The notes under the pieces are model-generated. The model did no database searches. It was given only the letters and a program-made list of their open reading frames with translations, and was not told the origin of the DNA. Below are positions 11,701 through 24,036 of a stretch of DNA of 64,000 bases, piece by piece. Position 1 is the first letter of the stretch; each line of letters starts with the position of its first letter. Source of the DNA: Meloidogyne chitwoodi (Eukaryota > Nematoda > Chromadorea > Rhabditida > Meloidogynidae); NCBI GenBank assembly GCA_015183035.1, contig JACZZP010000017.1:558001-622000 (forward strand), read 5' to 3'. The position numbers and the translations under genes were made by a program.

Positions 11701-12772
11701 CATTTATTTCAATGAATATATTACCTAAAATGAGTCGTTTTCTTCAAAACATAGATATTTCAAATACTGAACAATTTGAATATATTGAATTATTTGATTG
11801 GCTTGAATTAATTAATTTGGATATTATTGCACAAATTTTGGCTAAAAACTTTTTTCCTAGAGTTTGTGATTTTTTTATTTTTTTAAATTAATTTTTTAAA
11901 AGTATTCTCAAAGTGTTTTTAATCAAATAAATAATCCAAATATTACAATTGGAGAATTGGAAAAAATTAAAAAAAGTTATATGGATTGGAAGAATTTATT
12001 ACCTACAGAAATTCAAAAACACACACTTATTATGAGTAAATTAATTAATTTAATTAATTAATATTTTTTATTTAATAAATTTTATTTAAGAAAAATTAAT
12101 TAAGAAATTGAAAAATATTTTTAAATGTAAAAAAAAATTTAAAATAATTCAGACAAAGTTTTGGGGAAAAAAAATATATTTATTTTAATTTTTATTTAAT
12201 TTTTGGACAATTATTTTAATAAAAAAGTCAAAAAATATTTTTCTAGAAATTAAAAATTAAATAAATTAATTTTTTAAAGAATATTTTGACTCAAAAATAT
12301 ATGAAAATATAATAATTAATTTAATTAATTAAATTAATTTATTTTTAATTTAAAAGATGAGCTTAGACAAATACTTCAATTACTTGCTTCATGTCAAAAT
12401 CGTTTAACAGGTTCATCAATTAAACAAAAAGGACAACAACAAATACCTTCAATATCTCCATTAATGTCTTCTTCTTCTTCTTCTTCTTATTCTTCTTTAT
12501 CTTCTTTTAAAAATCTTCAATCACAACAACAATTATTTACTTCACAATTACCCCCAAATAGTTTTAAACAATTGGTAGAGTCCACAGCTATTTCCAACGG
12601 AATTCAATTCTTTCCACAAAGAAGCAAATTTATTGACGGAAAACAAGTTTTTATGTTTGGGGATTTTTCAGTTTATATTGATAGAACTTTGCTATTTTAT
12701 TATAATCCCCCAAAGAGGGAATGGCTTCCAGCAAGTTTAAATCAATTGTTGGAAATGTCTAGAAATCGATAA
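8744..12772 (+). CDS. stip-1: Tuftelin-interacting protein 11 homologue (G-patch splicing factor)
   Basis: This is the metazoan counterpart of yeast Ntr1. In that family the protein recruits and activates the DEAH helicase DHX15/Prp43 to take apart the intron-lariat spliceosome in the nucleus. About 14 exons give roughly 840 residues, close to the family length. In order I see the TIP N-terminal motif ([19 protein letters not shown] at residues 8-26), an acidic patch, a G-patch at about residues 145-190 ([18 protein letters not shown]), and a long helical GCFC-type region. That region contains [19 protein letters not shown], the [17 protein letters not shown] block and [15 protein letters not shown], which are hallmark stretches of this family. 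A Ser/Gln-rich linker and a conserved C-terminal segment ([18 protein letters not shown]) follow. All key segments are present in frame. Introns are short except three that carry extra, more complex DNA at about 10450-10600, 10980-11150 and 11340-11640. Confidence 0.95.
10998..11088. repeat. Small inverted repeat in stip-1 intron
   Basis: Inverted copies of about 24 bp (ACGCACCCCATTTATTCGCA and its near-complement TGCGAATAAATGGTGTGT) flank a spacer of about 45 nt. This looks like a very small foldback element or a hairpin in the intron. Confidence 0.6.
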
Positions 12773-15700
12773 AATTATTTTTTTTTATTTTTAATTATTT
12801 TTTTTTAAATAAAAAATAGGGGATTTTAATTTTTTAAATTTAATTTTCTTTAAAAATTTAAATTTTGATTTAGTCTCAATTTATTTAAATATAATATATT
12901 TTTTAATTAATTAATTTACTATTTTATTTTTTAAAATTAATTAATTTAGTACTAAAAATTGTTTTTTTTATTTATAGCAATTGGCTTTTATTATTAATTA
13001 ATTAATTGGAAAGAAAAAAAAACATTTGTTTTTTTTTAATTGATTAATTACATATGAGAGAGAAAGATTTATTTTCTTAAGTGTTGCTGGACTTTACTAC
13101 TTTTACTAATAAATAATATAATTAATTAATCTTTTTGCAATATTAAATAAAATAATTTATTTATTTAATATTATTTTATAATTATATTTGTTTTTAAAAG
13201 AATATATTTATTTATTTCCATGAGTTATTTAAAGGGATGTTTCGGCGTAGAACTTTTTTATGACGTGAACTTGAATTGATAAAAATAAGTTGAAAATTAG
13301 TATTCATAAAATTTAGAAAACTTTAAATATGAGTCAATATAAATTAAATATTTTTTTTTTATGAAAAATGTTGTTAAAGATGATGAAAAAATAGGTAGAT
13401 CAATTTTCGATTTTTTTTTGACTAAAATTATGAAAATACTTAAAAATAAAAAAATTTTTAGATTTAAAAGAATTAATTAAAAATAACATTTATGAGTGTA
13501 TAATAATAATATTTTTAAAATTTAATTTTTGTAAATTTAATTTTTAAAAAATTAAATTTTATAAAATTTCTCTTTCCTTTAGAATTTGCGCCGAAATGTC
13601 CAAAATATAATTTCTATTTATTAGGTGCCAGATGTGTATTTTTACAAGCGGTTTTTATTTTTAATAAAAAGAAGCATAAAATGGATTGAATAAAATAGAG
13701 AGAAATATATTTATTTATTTATTTATTTATTATTTTAAATAAGAAGGAATGTGTTTTTAGGCCGCGCGAGTGTTTTTTTTTAAAAAAATTGTGAGTCAGT
13801 CAATTGAAATTAAAAAGTATATTATAATTAATTATTTATATTATTTTTATTTATCTGTTTTATTTTTCTTAAACATTTTTAAATTTTTTTTTGATTTTTA
13901 TTTTTTCGGTTTTCGATTTTTTGGGGGGTAATTCACCGAAAATACATTTCACTCAAAAATTTTCTTAAAATGTCCTATAGCCTAAATAAAATTTGCATTC
14001 AAGTCTTTTAAATTTTTATAGACTATTTCGCTTTAAAAATAAATTTTCTAAAGTAGGAAATCCTTCAGAAAAACTGAAAAACTATTTTTTAACTTTTTCG
14101 GTGAATTGTCTTTTCTTTGAAATGTTTTTTAAAATTAAAAATTACAACTTAATTTATTTTATATATTTATTTTTATTATTTTATATATTTATTTTTATTA
14201 TTTTATGTAAATTAAAAAAAATTTTTTGTTCTTTAAAGCACAAAAATGCTCATTCAAATTTATTGATTTTATTAATCCTTGAAGCTATTTTGAGGGGAAA
14301 AGGAATTTTTTTATTATTTTTAAAGGATATATTTAATTTTATTTAATTTTATTTTTGTTTTGCGCAATTAAATAAATTAAATTAAATGTCCTTCTCAATT
14401 AAAAATTAAAATAAATTAAACAATCAATCAATTTAAAAAAATTAAAAAATAAAAAAAGCACAGCTGCCTCTATCTTTCACAACATCTTCTTTTCTCCCCT
14501 AAAACTTCCGCCTAAAACCAAAAAATTCATACAATAAAAAATTATTTTAAATTTAAATTTTTTTATTCAAAAATATTTTTGTTGAAAATCTGCTTTATTC
14601 CCTTCTATTGTATTTTTTAAATTATTTTTTCTCTACTCTCTTCAATTACTGTGTTATTTCTTTTTCTCTGATACACATCCTTTTTAATTATTTTAATAAA
14701 TTATAAAAATATTACAAGAAAATATTTATTTGTTTTTTAATTTTATTTTAATAAAATATTTAATTTGTTTGAATTAAATAAAATTTTTTTTTATTAAATA
14801 AAATTGAAGAATTGGTTCCTTCCAAAAAATAAATTTAAAAAAAAAATATTATTTTTATTTTTTAACTAAAAAATATTTTAGTAAATATATTAAAAAATCA
14901 ATTTCAAAGTATACCAAATTTTAAATATTAAAAAAAAATAAATATTTCCAATGTGAATGGCTCACCCAATTTTTTTATAATTTTTATAATTATTTTTCTT
15001 TTTTTTTTTATCTTTTTTTGTGCGCGATATATTTTAGGTACATAAATATATATTTACTCTTGTTCTTCTCTTCTCTTACTTTAATTAAAAATATTATAAT
15101 TACATAAATAAATTTTTCACACAAAAATTGTTATTTTGTGGAACGATTAGAACGGAAATGGTTGTGACGAGACACACAAATAAACAATTTTTAGAGCAAA
15201 AGAATTTCTTTCTTTTTTTATTTTATTGATGAAAATAATTAAATATTTTTATTAAAAATAAAAGAAATTAAAAAGATTTTAGGAGTATGTTTGGGCGTGG
15301 AATTGAATTGGGCGCATTCTTTTTAATTATTATTGGATTGACTTTTAGTAAATTTAAATAAATATATCCTCTTTTTTTATTTTTTTAAAAAGTTTAGAAT
15401 TTTTTGAAGGAATATTTAGGTCGAAAAATTCTAAAAATTATAAACCAAAAATTCTGAAATTTTTGGAAATTTTATTAAAACGTCTTAAATTCCCCCCAAA
15501 AAAAGGTTATTGGAATATTGATAGGGGAAGAATTAAAAAAAAATCCCCGCCTTATTTTTAAATAATAAAAATTGTAACTAACAAAAAATAAAAAAATTAG
15601 AAAAAAGGGGGAGAGAAAAGAAAAAATTATTTGACGTAATTTTGTAAAATCGAACATTTTATTTCTTTTTTTATTTAATTTAAATTGTCCCATTTATTTT

Positions 15701-16157
15701 TTAAATTCAAATTTTAATATTAATATTTTTATAGAACGATATTTTATAATAAAAAAATAAAATATAATTTTTTAAATTATTCTAAATAATTTATTTTTTA
15801 ATTAAAAAACAATAAACAATTGAATTAAAAAATTTTCTCTTTTACTGTAGAAAAATGTTTTTATTTTTTGAGTAATTGGCATTATGTTTATTTAAAAGGA
15901 CAATAGAGTATAGGGAAATCTTTGTGTTATTTTTTGGTTTCCTTGTTTTAAATGTATTAAATTAATTTTTTTAATCCTTATTGTTTAGTTTGTTACCTTT
16001 TTTAGGATTATAAAAATTGCTTTTTAATTCCACAGTCCATAAAATTCTTTAAACAAACTAAATTATCGACCTTTTTTATATTTTATCAACGTTTTTTAGA
16101 CTTTAATGTTTTTTAATTCTTTTTTAAGGAATTAATTAATTTATTTATCTTCAAAAA
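12773..16157. other. AT-rich intergenic region
   Basis: This is 3.4 kb of A/T runs between stip-1 and the receptor phosphatase. The frame at 13993-14346 is low-complexity Phe/Leu/Ile translation with no splice partners and I do not accept it. A weak inverted pair (GGGATGTTTCGGCG at 13235 and CGCCGAAATGTCC at 13590) may mark an old degenerate element. A TTTTCGGTGAATT-type word recurs near 13930 and 14100. A region slightly richer in G/C near 14455-14520 could be regulatory. I see no RNA gene. Confidence 0.5.
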
Positions 16158-19100
16158 ATGAGGAAATATTTAATAAATAGATCTCTTTTTTATTTTTTTA
16201 TTTTATTTATTGCCATAATATTAATTTTTCAATATTCAATTTCCAATGCTGAAAATAAATTTAAATCAAAAAGAAGGAAAAGATCATCATCATCTTTTAT
16301 TGAAGAAATTGGTTTTTTTAATATTTTTAAAAGAATATTTATATTTTATTTTTTTAAAGGAATTCCTGAATGTAAATCAAATTTTGATTGTGTTGTTGGA
16401 GGTGTTTGTATTAAAGATCGTGCGGGTTTAGGCCGTTGTTATTGTTCAAGCTCATGTTCTTACAGTTTAGTTTTTTGAGAAATTTTAAGCAGAAATGTTT
16501 TAAAGAATTTTTTGGATTTTAGAGGAAATTTTTGAAAATTTTTTTAAAATTTTTGTGCCAAAACGTCTCTAAACTAATTTTTTAAATAATTAAAGATGTT
16601 CCTGTCCAATGTGTTGAACACAATCCATATAGTTGTGTTACGAGAGGCGAATCTTTGCCTCTAAATGGAATGAGAAATCCATTTTGTTTTCATGTAGATT
16701 TTTATTAATTTTTTTAAAATTTATTTAATTTTTAGAGAAGATGTATTTGTCCACCAGAATTTAATAATAATACAAATATTGTTACCAGAACAACGTCAAA
16801 TTTAAAAACAAAACTTTTGATGAAATGTGATAAACGTTAGTTTTATTATTTTTTTAAATTTTAGAATTTTTAATTTCCTTTAATTTTTAGGTCAATTAAA
16901 TGCAATAATCTCAGCTTCTCCATCAGAAATAATTTACAAAGGAACTTCTGCCCAAATTTCTTGTTGTATAAATTTAGACCCTCGTGGATTTATTCCTTCT
17001 GACGGAGTTTTTTTTATTCAAAATGGAACTCGCCGTCGTGAACCAACCGAAAATCCTTATGATAAATTCTCTAATGATATTGATTCTCTTTTTACGGTTT
17101 TTATAAATTAAATTTTTAAACTTAAAAATTTTTTTAGGTTCCAACATGTTGGATTTTAAATATTGAAATAACCCAGTTAAGCGATGCTGGAGTATATCAA
17201 TGTATTATTCAACCTGCAAGTACTCGTTATAAAATTGTTAATGTTACAAAGGAATTTTTTGTTAAAAGTTTGTTTGTTTTTTAATTTTGAAAGTAGAATT
17301 GGAGATTTCAGATTTTTTTATTTTCCCTTTTTTTTTTTATTTTTTAAAAATTGATGATTAAATAAATCAGAAATACCCAAAAAAATTATTTAGACAAAAC
17401 ATTAACAAAAAGAACAATTCGGAGTGCTTTAAAAATCAATTCTGATCACCGAGTTCGAAGAAACAAAACTCGGGATTGTACGTAATTAAATTTAGAAAAA
17501 GTGTGTGTCTAGTGTTGTGTTTTGTGTTTTTTCCTTTTTTTTTAATTTTTTAGTATTTTTTAAATTTATTTTTTTAATTTAGCACCTCGTATGATTGAAA
17601 ATATCAAAATTTTTCCAAATGAAACATTTGCCACAATATTTTGGGACACTCATGATGAACAAGTTTATGTTATTGATATGGAGTAAATATTTATTTTGAA
17701 TTTAATTTAAAATTTTTATTTTATCTGCAATATTTTGCAGATAAAATTTGCGGACATTTTTCTCTTTTTTTATTTTTTAAATTAAATTATATTTTTAAGA
17801 TTAATGAAACGTTCCGACAGTCGTGTCAGAACAGGTTGGAAAACAAATGTAAAATCACCACTTACATTTTCTCAACTTTCTCCTGGAACTCCTTATACTT
17901 TATTTATTCGTGTTGCTGAAAATTCACAAAATATTCAATTTACAAGTCAATTTATTACAGCAGATGGACTTCCAGATCCACCATTATTAGAGTATATTCG
18001 AATAGTTGATGTTAAAGATGAAAATAATTTATTTATGGACAAATTTTGTGAAGTTGAATGGAAGCCACCAAAAATTTCAAAAGGGCGAATAACTAAATAT
18101 TATGTAAATAATTAAGTTTAATTTAAATAAAATAGTTTTTTTAGGTTCAAATTTCTGGAAGAATGAGATATATTTTTTCTGAAAATAATTTAAAAATGGA
18201 TCATTATCCTCAAGGAAAAGATGGTTGTTCTAATTATGCACAAGATTCTGATCATTTTATTAATCCTAAAACTAATAATTTTTTTGCTTGTAAATATGGT
18301 CCTTTAAAGGTTTTTTAAATTAAATTAAGGCAAAGGGGGGGGGGAATATCATTTTATTAATTTAAAAAAAAATAAATAATTTTTTATTTCTTTCTCTAAA
18401 ATTAAGCCAAATAGAAATTATAAAGCAACAATATGGGCAGAAAATGGTGCTGGAAAGAGTGAAGCTGCTCTATTTTCTGGACAATGTATAATGGATTATG
18501 CTGAACCTGAATTTATTTCAACTCCAGAAACATTATCTCGGACAAATATTTCTTCGTTTTCACTTTTATTTAATGAACCAGATCAAAGCAATGGACCAAT
18601 ATCGTTCTTTTTATTTATTTTTAAATCAATAATTTTTTAAAATTTTTTTAAAGTTGTTATTATCTTGCTATTGTACCTTTACCTTTATCTATTAATGGAC
18701 TTCCTCAAAGAGAATTAATTGCTTATGGAACTTTTGATGAATCTTTAAGAAATAATCTTTTACATTCTACAATGGATAATAAACCTTTTTTTGCATATAT
18801 TGCTGAAAGTTATACAAAACTACCTAAAAATGTATTTTTTTATTTTTTAATTATTTTTTGGGACTTAATATTTTTACACATTACCTCCCCTAAAATTGAT
18901 AAAATAAATTTAAAAATTTTTTAAGACAATTGTTGGTGATGGTTCTACATCTGGTGGTGTTTTGCCTTGTAATATTCCTTATATGCAAATAAAAGCGAAT
19001 GATCCAGCACTAACTCCAGATTTAAAATATACAGGATTTTTAATTGTTAAAGTTAATCGAGATGCTTCTTTATTATTTAATTTTTCTGGAAATTCTGTTG

Positions 19101-22100
19101 GAAAAAATAATAATATTCGACAGATTGGTAGAAGACAATTACCTGAACCTGATTTGGCTTATTATGGATATTCTGGTATTATTTTAATTTATATGAATTT
19201 AAATAATATAGAATATAAAGTAGTCGTCTTTAAGTTCAGATTTGTTGGAAAAGTATGTTTTATTGTTTTGTTTTTATAATTTATTATTAAAAGATTTCAA
19301 AGTTAATCTTGGTGTAGTGGTTTGTGACGTTGACTTCTGTTTGTGAGTTGATGGGTTCGAATCCGTATAGCGTTATTCCCTCTTTTATATGTTTATTTTG
19401 TAATGATTTGAGTTTAGCTAAATCTTACGAATCAGAGATTTTATTTAGTTTTTTTCTTCAGAATTTATAGAATATTTTCATACATATTTGAGCAAAATTG
19501 TTAAATATTTGAAAATTATTTTTACAACAATTTTAATTAAAAATTTGTAAAAAATAACAATTTAATTTTTTAGATTATTTTACACCAGTCATCCTTCAAA
19601 TTAATGGAAATGGAATGAGCGCTTTGGAAATGTTTTTGTTTTGTCTTTTTCTTATGCTTTTTCTCGTTCTTTCAACAATTACAGTTCTCTACTTTTTACG
19701 AAAGTATTAATTTCAATTAATTCTTTTTTTTAATTAAAATTTTAAAATAAAAAGACGTGGTATGATAAAACAATTTTGGCCAATTAAAAATTCTTCTCAT
19801 GATATGCTGCGTCCGTTAATTCCTCCAGCACCAATACGTGCTATTGAAATTCCTGCGGAATATGTTCTTCGACATAGAGATTCTGATTATCAATTTTCAC
19901 AGGAATTTGAGGTTTTTTCTCTTTTATTTTTTGCATTTTTTTTGTATTTTTTAGTTACTTCCTCGTGGAAAAAACCTTGATCATACTATAAGTGAAAGAA
20001 AAGAAAATGCAAAAAAAAATCGGTACGTATAATAAATATTTAATTTTATAATTTATTATCAGATACAACGATATCAAAGCTTGTGATGCAACACGTGTTC
20101 GTCTAAGGCGGTCAACTGGCAGTCCTATAAATACATCTGATTATATAAATGCAAATTTTATTAAAGGATATAAAGGTCGAAAGGTTTTTATTGCTACACA
20201 AGGACCATTAGAATCTACAATTCCCGAGTTTTGGCGTATGATTTGGGAGAGAGGTTGTAGGCTTGTTATTATGGTTTGTTGTTTTAATTAAATATCTCCT
20301 TTTAAACTCTGAACTAATATTTTGTGAAATAAAGGAGCTTTTTTAGGTAACAAATTTGCGAGAACGCGGCAGAGAGCAATGTGCCAAATATTGGCCTGAT
20401 GATGACGAACTTCCACTTGTATTTAAAACACTTGAAGTTGCTCCTCTCGAATCTTTTTATTACGTGGATTATACGGTTTTTTTTAATATATCTATTTTTA
20501 TAATTATTTTTCTTTCTTTTTAAGTTAAGGCACTTTGAACTTTCTGATAGTGAACCTTCTATGGTTAAAGCTAATGGGCGAACATTTTCTGGTACAGCTA
20601 GCACTGCAAGCAGATATACTGGAAGCAATTCTCCCCCACCAATTATTAATGAAAATAATCGTTTTGTACTTCCTGTTGGTGGAAGGAATCAATCCCCACC
20701 TTTAACAACAGAAATTACTTCTCCGTCAATTTTAACTGCGGCATTGGCTGCTGCAAAAGGAGGCGGTGGTGCTAATCAAATGAACAGTTCAATTTATTCG
20801 TTTCACTCGCGCTCCTCACCACTTGAATTGTATGTGGGAAAGTTTGTTGTATTTAAATGATAGAGTAAAACAAAGAATTTTTAAATTTTGTGTTTTTTAA
20901 TCTTATAATGGAACAAAATTTGAGCGAGCGGTTTTCTTTGTTTCATTCTTTTTTTTTTTTATTTCAAACTTTTATTCTATAAATTTACAAAAAAAAAAAC
21001 TTTAGCGACCGTCATTCTCCCTTCAGTCCATCAAATACTGGCCGTCATAGACCAGATTCTGAATATGCTAATATTACTAATATAATACATCCATCACCAT
21101 CTGAACGTGCTTCGATGAGCGATGGAAGAGGTTTTAATAAGAATTTTTTAATTATTAATTTTTCTCTTTTTTAAATTTAGAAAGAAGGCGTATATTACAA
21201 TATCACTTTACTTCTTGGAATGATTATAGAGCCCCAGAATGTTCAACTGCTTTGCTCAGGTTAATATGTAAATTAAGGAAAATGGATGAATATAATCTTT
21301 GGCCTGTTGTTATACATTGCAGGTTTATTTTATTATTTTTCTAGCTATAATTTTTATATATTTTTTTCTAGTGCTGGTGTTGGACGCACAGGAACATTTA
21401 TTGCAATTGATTATGTTATGGATCAAATTTTGGATACGGGAATGGCTGATGTTTTTGGATGTGTTACAGAAATGAGACAACAACGAAATTTAATGGTTCA
21501 ATCAATGGTATTTTAATTATTTTAATTTTTAAATATTTTCTGATTTTTTAGGAGCAATATGTCTTTATTTATAAAGCCTTAGCTGAATTTCAACTTTTTG
21601 GAGATACTGATTTAACTTTATCAGAATATAGACTTCATTTTCTTAGGCTAAGACACCCTTTATCACTTAAGCCAAAGGACGGAGCAGCAGCTCATTTTCC
21701 AATAGATTCAATACGTTCAACTTCTGCAGTTCAATTTTTTGTGAATGACCAAAGACAACGATTAAAAGATTCTTCAGAAAATACTAATGGAATTGGAGCT
21801 GCTTTGCGTGCTAAATTAAAGTTATTGAAAGAAAGAGATGATATTAATGATAGAATACCATCTAATTTACTTGGTCAACAACAACAAAATCATCAACCTC
21901 CAAAAACTAAACTTGAAGCAGAATTTCAGGTTTTTAAATTAATTTTTTTTCTAAATTTAAATATTTCTTTTAGGATCTCAGTATTATATTGGAAAAACCA
22001 AAATCCACAGATTTGGCACATAAAGAAGAAAATGCTTCGAAGAATAGATTTTCGGTAGCTGTTCCATTTAATTTTAACAGAGTTACTCTTCAACCAATAA

Positions 22101-23329
22101 TTGGATATGACAACACTTATATTAATGCTAGCTTAATTAAGGTTTTTTTAATTATATAATTCTTTTTAACCTTATTCTTTTTTTAGGGTCATCTCTACCC
22201 ATACATTTTGGCACAAGGTTTTTTTTAATTTAAAAATGCATACAAATAATATTTTTAATTTAATTAAAGATCCTCTTGGACCAGATACAGCATTTAATTT
22301 TTGGCGAATGATTAATGATCAACAAACATATACAATTGTAATGCTTTCAACCGAGCAAGACTTTTTACAACATGAAATGGTTTGTTTTAATTTGTTAAAT
22401 TATTTAATTTAATTTTTTTAGTATTGGCCAAAAGAAATAAGTAAACGTTTGGTACTTGGAAAAAATAATGAATTAATAATAACATTAACTGAAGAAACTT
22501 CTCAACCTTTTTTTGTTCAACGCAAACTTCATTATCGTTTTACTGTTTGTTTTTTTTTGATAATTATAGAATAGATTTAATAATATTTATTGAAATGGAA
22601 ATGTAATCATTGAGATATAGCGTTAAATCTGTGGCTACATTTTAAAAACTAAAATAATTTTATAAGACATTGAGGTTTAATTTGATTTGAGATTTATCTC
22701 TTCTGTGGTGTAGTGGTTAGTTAGTTTAGTTTTAACTACTAACTGGTAAAGTTCGATGCCATGTGTTAGATTTTGTTTCATTTTCTTAATAAAATGACTT
22801 AATCTATACTTTATTTGTTTTTTTTAATTTTTATTCTTAAAAATCTTTTTTATTTTTAAGAAATCTGATAAAGGCTCGAGCTCAGGAAGGGATGTTCTTC
22901 AATATTCTTTTAAGCATTGGACAAGTGGTGCTTCTATACCAAATTCAGCTAAATCTTTTCTTGATTTAATTGGTCGAGTATTAGAAAGGCAATCTAATAT
23001 TCCTGGTTCTGGTCCAATAATTCTTCATTGTAGAGATGGATCAGCAGAAAATGGTATTTTTTGTTGTGTTTCTCTGTTGGTTGAAAGATTGCGTTCTGAG
23101 CAGATGATTGACGTAAATTTTTTTAAATAAATGAATAAATAATTTAAAAAAAAATAATTTTTAGGTATTTCGAACTGTAAGAGCACTTCAACTTCAAAGG
23201 CCACTTCTTTTCACAAAAATTGTAAATAAATTTTTTGATAACTTAATAAAATAATTTTAGGAACAATATGCTTTTGCTTATGAATGTGTAACTGAATACC
23301 TCAATTTACTTAATAATATTAAAAAATGA
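16158..23329 (+). CDS. Receptor-type protein tyrosine phosphatase, possibly clr-1 orthologue
   Basis: A single-pass receptor with two cytoplasmic phosphatase domains. In order: a signal peptide (hydrophobic residues 8-30), a Cys-rich EGF/WAP-like exon ([14 protein letters not shown]), a second Cys-rich stretch, an Ig-like domain (SCCINLDP ... [12 protein letters not shown]), fibronectin-III-like segments (near 17590-18650), a membrane helix at about 19625-19700, then D1 and D2. D1 has [31 protein letters not shown] and the catalytic loop [10 protein letters not shown] (21308-21390, split by an intron), so it should be active. D1 also has WND in place of WPD and an insert of roughly 150 residues rich in Ser/Pro/Ala. 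D2 has the loop [10 protein letters not shown], lacking the catalytic Arg, and WTS in place of WPD, so it should be inactive. One Ig plus FN3 with a dead D2 suggests CLR-1, the antagonist of FGF-receptor signalling in C. elegans, but I did not align it. Two introns hold tRNA-like repeats. Confidence 0.9.
19300..19385 (+). repeat. tRNA-like repeat in phosphatase intron
   Basis: An A-box-like TTGGTGTAGTGG at 19309 and a perfect B-box GGGTTCGAATCC at 19353 are spaced as in a tRNA. The arms do not fold into a cloverleaf, so it is not called as a tRNA gene. It sits in the intron just before the transmembrane exon. Confidence 0.6.
22698..22770 (+). repeat. tRNA-like repeat in phosphatase intron
   Basis: CTGTGGTGTAGTGGTTAG (A-box-like) and GTTCGATGCC (degenerate B-box) are arranged as in tRNA-derived repeats. 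It lies in the D2 intron between the exon ending near 22545 and the one starting near 22861. Confidence 0.5.
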
Positions 23330-24036
23330 AGACTTTTTTTTAAAAAATCAGTCTAGGAATGTTGGTTTGTAAACTTTAATGTTTGACTGTAATTTAATAT
23401 ATTTTATTATAAAATAATTTTATTTGCCATTAATAATTTGCCTGTATTATATTTTGTTATAATTATATTAATTTGATGGAATTAATAATTTTTCGATTTT
23501 CAAACTTTGTTTAAAAAATATTTCATCTTACTCATATATATTTATACTAAATTATTTTTATTTTTTTCATTTATTTTAGCCACAGATAAAAGAATAACTA
23601 GTCATTCAGGAACACCGCCCCTCCTATCATTTTTTTGTTTGTAATTTAATTTAATTATTTGTATTTTTTTCTGTTTTAAATTTGTATAAAAATTACAATT
23701 TTTTCTTTCACTTTTTTTAAAATTTATCTATTAAATATTTATTATGTAGTTTTACTTTATTGGACATTTTTAAAATGACTATTTGTACAATTTCCTTTTT
23801 TAAAATGCACATTTTGGCGAAGTGTCTTATGACCAAACGTCATTTGGTTAAACATTTTCTCATTTATTGATTATTATAGTGACGTCACTTTTCTTTTTTT
23901 TTCTAACTTGTAAATAATTTCGCTTTATATTATTTTCATAAGATTTTCGAGATATTGTAAATATGTTAAGTACTTATTAGATAAAAGGTTTTATATAAAA
24001 TCAAAAGTTATTGATTTTATATTAAACACAATTTAT
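23330..24036. other. Intergenic region
   Basis: This is the 3' flank of the phosphatase gene and the upstream region of the next plus-strand gene. It is AT-rich, with no open frame or repeat of note. A slightly GC-richer patch at 23780-23900 (ATGACCAAACGTCATTTGG, GTGACGTCAC) contains two CRE-like palindromic words that could be promoter elements of the downstream gene. Confidence 0.45.

Noticed and set aside
13993..14346. 117-residue open frame
   Set aside because: Low-complexity Phe/Leu/Ile/Lys translation of AT-rich DNA with no splice partners and no motif.
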